Positions 19,008 through 24,901 of a DNA stretch of 24,901 nt are shown piece after piece. A program made the position numbers and the translations under genes. The notes below the pieces were generated by a model that saw only the letters and a program-made list of their open reading frames with translations, made no database searches and was not told the origin of the DNA. Origin of the DNA: Chara braunii. Lineage: Eukaryota; Streptophyta; Charophyceae; Charales; Characeae. The first letter of the stretch is position 1, and each line of letters opens with the position of its first letter. Location: assembly GCA_003427395.1 (NCBI GenBank), contig BFEA01000217.1, positions 374,891-399,791 of the forward strand, in the 5' to 3' direction.

Positions 19008-19147
19008 TTTCACGTGAAAGGGGGCGGGTACACACGTGGTATCCCGTTTTCGAATGAGGTATTGTCGGCGCTCGTTACACAACTCTGAGTCCTACGTGGA
19101 GGGCCTCAACCGGGTAGCCTTTTTTTTGTGCTCGTCCTCGCCACGTG
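19008..19147. promoter_or_regulatory. Cluster of three G-box cores (CACGTG)
   Basis: CACGTG occurs at 19011-19016 (inside the 12-bp palindrome TTTCACGTGAAA, 19008-19019), 19033-19038 and 19142-19147. G-boxes bind plant bZIP and bHLH factors. The cluster is 345-480 bp ahead of the possible first exon at 19492 (+). Motif and position are all that support a regulatory role. Confidence 0.35.
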
Positions 19148-19491
19148 CACGATAGTGGAATCCCTTGGCCTGGTAATGCTCGAAGCGACGACAATCGCTA
19201 CACAGGGTGTTAGGCCAATGAGTCTTCACTGTCGTCCACGGGACGACGATCAGTTTGTTAAAGGGTAATAACAACGAATAGGGCGAAAACTGCGTATCGA
19301 TGATAACAAAACCCGCACCGACGAATCCAGAACAGCGAGTTTCGGGAGGAAAGTAATAACGCCCTCCGATCTTGGCGGCAACTTCTCGTACGTCCCACTC
19401 GCATACACGTATACTTTTCTCGTTGTACGGAAAGGGGCGTGGCGGGGCCACGAGAAGTTGGCGCCCGGTCGGATTGGGGCCGCCAGTCCAC
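19148..19491. other. No confident gene; minus-strand ORF of 145 codons
   Basis: An ORF on the minus strand (19529-19092) has fairly ordinary composition (PYNEKSIRVCEWDVREVAAK, IGGRYYFPPETRCSGFVGAG) but no family resemblance. Two other minus frames are open too, so the openness may be chance in GC-rich DNA. If the plus-strand exon call at 19492 is right, this stretch is promoter and leader. Confidence 0.2.
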
Positions 19492-19503
19492 ATGGCAGCA
19501 AAG
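19492..19503 (+). CDS. Possible short first coding exon
   Basis: ATGGCAGCAAAG is followed at once by GTGAGC, a strong plant 5' splice site, and is preceded by CCAC, giving the plant-favoured ATGGC start context. This would be a four-codon first exon (MAAK) ending in phase 0, in a region with G-boxes upstream. The unspliced frame continues for only 51 codons. I could not locate a second exon, so this is a weak call. Confidence 0.2.
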
Positions 19504-21364
19504 GTGAGCTCAAAACAGATCTCAATCATACATCATTCGTCTGGCACTCCAAGCAACCCGATCATTCAGTCGATCAACCAATCGTCCTATCAATCATGCT
19601 ATAACAAACTTGCTCACACGACTCACCGCATGCACGTACCGAAGTGAGAGAGGCAAGGTTATCATAATTCATTCATTACGATATAACGAGACCGGAGAAA
19701 GGAGACAGAGAGAGAGTGTACGGACGCAGACCAAGAGGGACGAACGGGTAGAAAGCAATCACAAAGTATCGGGCAATCTTGTCCAGAGGAGTTCCAACTT
19801 AAAAGCCGAGCGATCGGAATTCACACTCAAAGATGCCAATTTTGGAACAAAAAGGAGGGAAACACTTCTGCCATAAAACTCCACCATAGTAGCCCCAGGC
19901 CATACACTCACTCACTTACGACTCGAACCTCAAATATCTCACTTGCACTGACGATCCCGATCGTCACGTCCCAACCCACCATCGCGATTGTCACCCCGCC
20001 GACTTAATCTTTGCACGGCCCTGCTCGGATCCCACAGTCCGTCAGGCGATCCAGCATGCCGCGTGCTAAAACTATAGCCAGCTCGTCGGGACTTTTCAAC
20101 TCGCACCTTCCTTCATACCACCTAGCCACGACTTCCCGGAAGCGGGCTGATGAGTCGAGAGAGAGATTTTTGGGAGCGTTTGTGGAATTTATAGTTGTGG
20201 AAAGGAAGATAGATGCTAGGAAGGGTTAGGATTGAGACAGGGGGGAGTATGGAAAGATTCAGGGATTGCCCGACGAAAGCCATGTCGATCCTTTGAATCC
20301 CAGCTGCAGCCAATCAGAATCGTCGTGTATCAAGAATTTACTTCTTACACGGCGCGTCTCCTTGGCTAGGGGGAGTGAAAGGGGGTCGATAGGGTATTTC
20401 GGCGTGGGGATCAGAGTGGGAAGAAGAAGAGCGTCAAGAATAGCGTGAAACGGAACCAAGATTCTGACGATCAAGAAGGAAAGAAAAGGCACGCAAGGTT
20501 GAAAGAGAGATGGAAAACGGTTACAGAGAGAGGAGCGTGAGCGCGAAGAGGAGAGTGTCGAAGGCAGTGTGGGAAGCGGGGAGGGGAGGCTCGCATGAAT
20601 GACGCCGATGCGGAGGCAAAAAGGACACCAAAACAGTTACAGCTAATTCAAATTGAAAAGTACCATATCCGCGCGGTAGAGCGAGCGGGGGAGAAAATCC
20701 TATACCTATTCAGATTCCTACGAAAATTCCCAGAGCTTCCCAAGACGAAGTTGAGAACATTCAAGCGCAAGAAAGGACACGTCAGATTCCGCTCATTCTG
20801 AAATTCCTAACCGTCGATCCAAATTCCTAGTGCGCTCGCTAAGGCGCGCGTAATTCCCATGTAATTCCCAAATTTGCAAAAGACAAAATTTGAAAAACTG
20901 ATCCGAGGGTCCCACATATTACATTTATGAAATACAGAAAGAGGCCTTGTCGGGTTGTCACCCAAAATTCGACAAAAAAGGGGGGGGGGGGAGGAGACGG
21001 AAGATGGCGCAGGTCTGGGAGCTAGCGCGTCACATACCACTACTCCTAAGGCTATACAGGGAACACTGGCAAGCATAGCTTTCCACCTCTCTTCGGTGAA
21101 GGGAGGTCACCTCTCTCGGTGGAGAGGGGTAACGGCATGTTTGCCCCTTTGCCCTAGCGTTTAGGGTGCAGGCTTGGGGCCGCCGGTGGGGGCCCGGCTA
21201 ACACAAGGACCAAGCATTTGCCAGTAACTGTGCCTCCCTTTTCATCTTCCCCCACCCCCATCAAGTATCAGTAGTGTCTAAAGCCAACACTCTCCCACAC
21301 ACCACATGCAACCCACTCACACACGAGTTGGCTGAAGACCTTACTGATACCGACTGGGAGGATG
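19504..21364. other. No gene recognised
   Basis: Purine-rich stretches (19680-19760, 20480-20600) and several basic ORFs (19610-19876; 20595-20801, reading AEAKRTPKQLQLIQIEKYHI) without family resemblance. A G12 run lies near 20981-20992. At 21085-21127 two short hairpins stand in tandem: ACCTCTC/GGGAGGT and CCTCTC/GAGAGG. Confidence 0.4.
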
Positions 21365-21472
21365 CGGCTGACTATCTCAGTTGGTTGGCACCAAGAGTGC
21401 TGCAGGCGGCCATGGGGATTGAACCCACGACCTCCTGAATGCCACTTGCGTGCCTAACCGAGCTAGGTCGCT
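21365..21472 (-). repeat. tRNA-derived SINE-like fragment
   Basis: On the minus strand, GCGACCTAGCTCGGTTAGGC (from about 21471) carries an A-box-like word (21451-21465). GGTTCAATCCCC (21414-21425) is a B box inside GTGGG/CCCAT, a T-arm-like stem. Acceptor-like ends GCGACC/GGCCGC pair imperfectly. Only about 66 nt separate the ends and the anticodon arm is not intact, so it is not a functional tRNA. A second A-box-like word (TATCTCAGTTGG, 21374-21385) faces it on the plus strand. RNA polymerase III SINE heads look like this. Confidence 0.5.
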
Positions 21473-21482
21473 GAGTTTGGAA

Positions 21483-21605
21483 AATGGATAGTAGTGGAGC
21501 TACGTCTGACTGTCCATTTTTGTATAGTGGATAGTATGGAGAATGGATAGTAGTGGAGCTACGTCCGACTGTCCATTTTTGTATAGTGGATAGTAGTGGA
21601 GCGAG
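21483..21605. repeat. 59-bp tandem repeat, two copies plus a partial
   Basis: AATGGATAGTAGTGGAGCTA starts at 21483 and again at 21542; one transition separates the first 40 bases. The last part of the unit (GTATAGTGGATAGTAGTGGAGC) recurs once more. Each unit contains the inverted pair AAAATGGA/TCCATTTT and the short hairpin GTAGTGGAGCTAC. Confidence 0.8.
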
Positions 21606-21700
21606 GCCCAAATGCACCTGGTCCAGAAGGCATCGCCAGTTTTGTGTAGTGGAGCAAGTTTTTTTTCTTTCGTTGTCTTTTTCCTTTTTTTTTGTGCGGG

Positions 21701-22010
21701 CCATTTTAATCTTCTCTGTATCATTCCCAAAGGACTTTTTTGTTCGTTCGAAAAGGCCAACGAGAGTGAGGTATCATCATCAAACAGTTACACCGGGGCC
21801 AAGTCCCACTTGACCGGATTCTTCATTTCTGGCCATTGATTTTCATGATCTACGGCCATTTTAATCTTCTCTGTATCCTTCCCGAAGGACTTTTTTGTTT
21901 GTTTGAAAAGGCCAACGAGCCTGAGGTACGATCATCAAACAGTTACACCGGGCCCAAGTCCCACTTGTCCGGATTCTTCAATTCTGGCTGTTGATTTTCA
22001 TGATCTACGG
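21701..22010. repeat. 155-bp tandem duplication
   Basis: Copy 1 (21701-21855) and copy 2 (21856-22010) run from CCATTTTAATCTTCTCTGTA to TTTTCATGATCTACGG and are nearly identical, with scattered single changes (for example GTTCGTTC against GTTTGTTT). Non-coding. The low divergence suggests a recent event. Confidence 0.88.
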
Positions 22011-22202
22011 TCCGGAATGGAGGATCCCGGTAAGTGGGACTTTGCCTCCGTTGTACGGTACCAGTCAGCCACATGGGCCCTGGGTTCACCACCTTCTTTC
22101 CATATCTCCGACTTTGGGCCTAGTTGAACTACTCGCCATCCTCCTCAATTCGTGGCGGATGGGTGGAGGGTGAAAAAAAAAGAGAGTCATGTCGAACTGG
22201 AG
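22011..22202. other. No gene
   Basis: Short spacer containing an A10 run (22174-22183). Nothing recognised. Confidence 0.3.
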
Positions 22203-22476
22203 GCCTGGTTGCACTTACCCGCCACAATATGTTGTCTGCCTGATCTCCACTCGTGAAGCAAGTCAACTCTCCACAAAGTCGCTTTGTGGAGAGGTCCCAG
22301 GACCACCACCCTCCACAAACCGCCTCGCCGTGCACAGGCGGGGAAACCCAAAACACTCTCCACAACTTGTGTCGACCGTCATTGGACTAAAAAAAACAAA
22401 CCCTTGTGTCGACCGTGTGGCAAGCCGTCCGACACATTTTGCTTTCGCCAAGTTTGGCCAGTAAGTGCAACCAGGC
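22203..22476. mobile_element. Small terminal-inverted-repeat element (274 bp)
   Basis: GCCTGGTTGCACTTAC (22203-22218) is the exact reverse complement of 22461-22476, a 16-bp perfect terminal inverted repeat. The interior holds a perfect 12-bp hairpin, CTCTCCACAAAG/CTTTGTGGAGAG, with a 3-nt loop (22267-22293). It also holds CTTGTGTCGACCGT twice (22366, 22403). A second inverted pair, CAAGTTTGGC/GCCAAACTTG, straddles the right end (about 22449 and 22485). No coding capacity and no convincing target duplication were found, so MITE or foldback element are both possible. Confidence 0.6.
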
Positions 22477-23003
22477 GCCTACTCGCCAAACTTGAGTGCA
22501 ACTACCGGTAGGTAGGCCCTTGTTTCGATTTTCGATTCGATCACACCACCCCACCGCCTTTTTTTTCGTATCAGACCACCTTCCCCGCGCTTTGTTTTAG
22601 TTCGATCACACCGGCCTTGGCTTATCTGGCCGGCGTCCGTCAAGCCTTGGGCCTCGCTCAGCCAGGCGCAGCGCAACGTTCAGACGCCGTGTTGCTCTCG
22701 GGCGGTCTCTCCGATGGCACGCATGTTTTGGCCGGTGACGATGAATTTCGTGCAGGCGAGCGAGGGCCCGCCTATGGAGAACCGCCTACCGTAGTGCTTC
22801 AGATGTAGAGAAGGGTGTGGCGTGGACGGTGGCGCTCTTCCTCATTTTCGGCCATTTAGCGTTGTGCTGTTTGCTGGTAGGTCGATGATCTTGGCACTGT
22901 CGTGTGAAGGGGTAGCACGACCAGGCACGGGCGGTGGGGGGGAATGGGGCGTCATTATCAGCGGCCGAACCAAGTAGAGGCCGGTGTTGGCCCACCTTCC
23001 CCC
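22477..23003. other. No gene recognised
   Basis: GC-rich. A 63-codon ORF at 22617-22808 (+; LAGVRQALGLAQPGAAQRSD) has protein-like composition but nothing to identify it. TTCGATCACACC-type words repeat at about 22528 and 22600. Confidence 0.3.
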
Positions 23004-23106
23004 CCGCCCAAATGCTGCATGGAGGAGTGATCCTGATCCTGAGACTGAGAGTGAGATCGGGTTCCCTCCCGCCCAAATGCGGCATGCAGGAGTGAAGGTG
23101 AGGGTG

Positions 23107-23151
<45 letters not shown>

Positions 23152-23155
23152 TCGG
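23004..23155. repeat. Imperfect duplication containing a (GTGAAA)n run
   Basis: CCGCCCAAATGC(T/G)GCATG(G/C)AGGAGTGA starts at 23004 and 23069, and GAGAGTGAGATCGGG closes both copies. The second copy is expanded by about six GTGAAA units (23104-23141). Reading this in frame gives artefactual Val-Lys or His-Phe repeats. Confidence 0.75.
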
Positions 23156-23689
23156 GACTGGCATCGGACGAGACGAGCGCGCGAAGGAGCAAGAAGAGCA
23201 ACGGCGGGAACAAAGTCATTGTCTATGTTGCTAACCTCATACGGGAGGATCATGCCTTTTCGTGAGTCATGCCCATGCACATCTGCCAATTCCCACTCTC
23301 CAATTCCTACTCCCACTACCATTCCCATCAAGCCCCTTGCTTCCTCCACCTCTCTTCCCTACCTACCCCCCACTGAGAATAAGGAGGCATCACGGGGGTT
23401 CGCGCTCCGCGGCTTAGGTCCGACTTTCCTGGGAGTTTGTCCATTTCTGATCTTCGATTTTGAAGATTGACTGCAAGATACGATGAATCTGGACAAGCGG
23501 GACCTCGCCCCGCCGACCCTCTCTGTGCTTTCTTCGTCTTCAAGTTTTTCCATTGTCATATCTTCCGCATTACCCCGCCTCTTTTTTTTTTTTCTTTTTT
23601 TTTTTTTCACCTCTTCGGCTTTCTCCTTCTGTGAGCTATCGAGAACAATTCTCAGGAGTGTATGCTCTGCTTCCTCACTTCTTTTTTTT

Positions 23690-23735
23690 TTAATAGGATT
23701 TGAACCTGTGACCTTCATCTTTACCAATCGAGTGA
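23690..23735 (-). repeat. tRNA-derived SINE-like fragment next to a poly-A
   Basis: On the minus strand CTCGATTGGTAAAG (23719-23732, A-box-like) is followed by AAGGTCACAGGTTCAAATCC, with a B box at 23696-23706, and then TATTAAAAAAAAAA. Box spacing is too short for a tRNA. The AGGTC..GGTTCAA.TCC core matches the fragment at 21414-21435. Tail and boxes together suggest a decayed SINE. Confidence 0.4.
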
Positions 23736-24181
23736 ACGTCCAATCAAGTAATCGACGGGCAAATGGATTTACCAGATGGACTGACGCCGAACCGATTTTT
23801 CAACTCATTGCTTGGCGCAACGCTTGTGTGCTTATTTTTCAGTTTCGTTTTCTGACGCCTTTACATTACCCCACGGACCCCCATCTTCATCTCTTTCCTC
23901 TTGAACTCCTACTCTTCGTCTACCTCCTCTCCTCTTTCTACACCGTTCTCTTTTCCCTCCTCCTCCTCCTCCTGAGCGTTCCACGGATTGACAAGCGGTG
24001 GGACGGAACGGAGCTGATAGGAGTAAAGGACGGTGAAGGACGGAGTATCGCAAGCCACAGTCTTTGGAGTCATTTCACTGGTGATTCACTGGTGCCGTAG
24101 ATCTGCCGCGAGATCCCGTGACCAGGTGCAAGAAGATCCGATCAGGATTCTCAATTGCGTGCGAGTTTCTTGGCGCTCGCC
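23736..24181. other. No gene; pyrimidine-rich sequence
   Basis: C/T-rich tracts (23575-23610, 23880-23975) create a 205-codon Leu/Phe/Ser ORF (23483-24100) that I attribute to composition. CACTGGTG(ATT) occurs twice at 24077-24095. Confidence 0.4.
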
Positions 24182-24240
24182 ATAATTGGCGGGAACTTCA
24201 AGCGGGCTATAATTGGCGGGAACTTCAAGCGGGAAAGTTA
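24182..24240 (+). promoter_or_regulatory. Tandem 27-bp repeat with E2F-like sites
   Basis: A 25-nt word beginning ATAATTGGCGGGAACTTC starts at 24182 and 24209 and is repeated exactly. Each copy carries TTGGCGGGAA, and the end of the second gives AGCGGGAAA (TTTCCCGCT on the other strand). Plant E2F factors bind TTTCCCGC/TTGGCGGGAA-type sites in S-phase gene promoters. No gene start could be assigned on either side. Confidence 0.4.
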
Positions 24241-24597
24241 AAGTGCGGATGATGGGCGGATCATGACGAGGGTGCATTGTTTTGGTGGTCGAGGGACTGG
24301 GGGTAGTCTCGGCCTTCGGCTACCCAGGGCACTCGTCGCACCACCTACCACCCTCGCTCTCCTCTCCCCCTCCCCACTCCTCTCCCCTCGCCGTCATCTC
24401 ACCACCCACCCTTTGTTTTATTTCTTTCTCTACCCGCCTCTATCGTCAATGAAGGAAAATTTTTCCTATTGTCTCCTCCTTTCCTAATCGCCGTCTATAT
24501 TTCCACCTCCATGTCCTTTTGTTTTTCAACCCTTCCGTATCTCACCTTTCCGGTTTCCGAGAGGCGTGTACTTCGCATGAGAGACGTGTTCGAGTAA
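24241..24597. other. No gene; C/T-rich sequence
   Basis: Pyrimidine-rich plus strand (24355-24440) without recognisable coding. It could be a 5' leader if the E2F-like sites belong to a promoter. Confidence 0.3.
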
Positions 24598-24901
24598 AGG
24601 AGGGGGAGGAAAGAAGGGCGCAGCTCTCTATAAGTCTCAGTTCCCATCCCTTCCGGCTGGAAGAAAGGAAGGGGAGGAAAGAAGGATTGGAAGGGAGGAA
24701 AGGAGGAAAGAAGGGGGTGGCAGGAAGGGAGGGAGGGAGGGAGGAAAAAAGGGTGGGGAGGAAGGCAGGACGGAAAGGAGGTGTCGGAAGGAAGGGAGGG
24801 AGGAAAGAAGGGTGGGTAGGAAAGGGGGGAAGGAAAGTTGGGTGGGAAGGCAAGAGGGGGAGGAAAGTAGGGTGGGTAGGAAAGGGGGGGAGGAAAGTAG
24901 G
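24598..24901. repeat. Polypurine degenerate repeat with G-quadruplex motif
   Basis: The plus strand is almost all A/G, built from variants of AGGAAAGAAGGG and GTAGGAAAGGGGGG, with a roughly 31-bp period near the end (24840-24901). GGGAGGGAGGGAGGG at 24727-24741 is a canonical four-run G-quadruplex with single-base loops. The Pro/Phe-rich minus ORF over it is an artefact. The repeat runs out of the window. Confidence 0.85.

Noticed and set aside
21405-21472. Functional tRNA gene
   Set aside because: Too short, acceptor stem mismatched and anticodon arm not intact; fits a SINE-like head instead.
22786-23349. 187-codon minus ORF with His-Phe repeats and its Val-Lys counterpart
   Set aside because: Produced by the GTGAAA hexamer run; flanking residues show no protein family.
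23483-24100. 205-codon ORF with hydrophobic runs
   Set aside because: Leu/Phe/Ser stretches follow C/T-rich tracts and a poly-T; it also crosses the SINE-like fragment.
24542-24853. Pro/Phe-rich minus ORF
   Set aside because: Reading of the polypurine repeat.

Overview
The window looks like transposon-rich nuclear DNA of a land-plant relative. There is no compact gene order, no operon, and no rRNA or functional tRNA gene. Coding-like stretches are broken by stops and frameshifts, and simple repeats and tandem repeats are abundant. From memory, unchecked, the SANT-like protein family (15.9-17.7 kb) and the PIF/Harbinger family (2.4-3.7 kb) resemble repeated hypothetical proteins of the charophyte alga Chara braunii. 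I offer that only as the most likely source. I see no intact protein-coding gene I would defend as functional.

Layout. 1-600: poly-T start and a degenerate GGGAC-rich direct repeat. 1861-2366: hairpin-rich repeat R1, with a diverged partner R2 at 12003-12530. 2380-3688 (+): dead PIF/Harbinger transposase that still shows all three catalytic acidic residues, but in different frames. 4775-7204 (+): TATA-like palindrome followed by two decayed coding blocks of an unrecognised family. 7886-8608: eight copies of a ~23-nt motif at uneven spacing. 8838-9191: long AT-rich inverted repeat. 9192-9950: non-autonomous hAT-type element with perfect 8-bp target duplications, inserted in the right arm of that inverted repeat. 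10201-10785: five ~123-bp tandem units in an A-B-A-B-A pattern. 12884-12965: (TC)41 microsatellite.

13.2-17.7 kb, minus strand: two decayed genes in tandem. The upstream one (17677-15943) carries a Myb/SANT-like (trihelix-type) domain. The downstream one (14918-13244) encodes a basic/acidic N-terminus and a helical C-terminus of unknown function. They may be two ORFs of one mobile element. A 61-bp minisatellite lies between them.

18-24.9 kb: no recognisable protein domain. It holds poly-T tracts, a G-box cluster ahead of a possible short first exon, two tRNA-derived SINE-like fragments, several tandem duplications (59, 155 and 27 bp), a small terminal-inverted-repeat element with a 12-bp hairpin, a doublet of E2F-like sites, and a terminal polypurine tract with a G-quadruplex motif.

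The genes do not form a working pathway. What links them is transposition and decay. Many stops sit where one C-to-T (or G-to-A) change would restore Trp, Arg or Gln, as expected for old methylated transposons.
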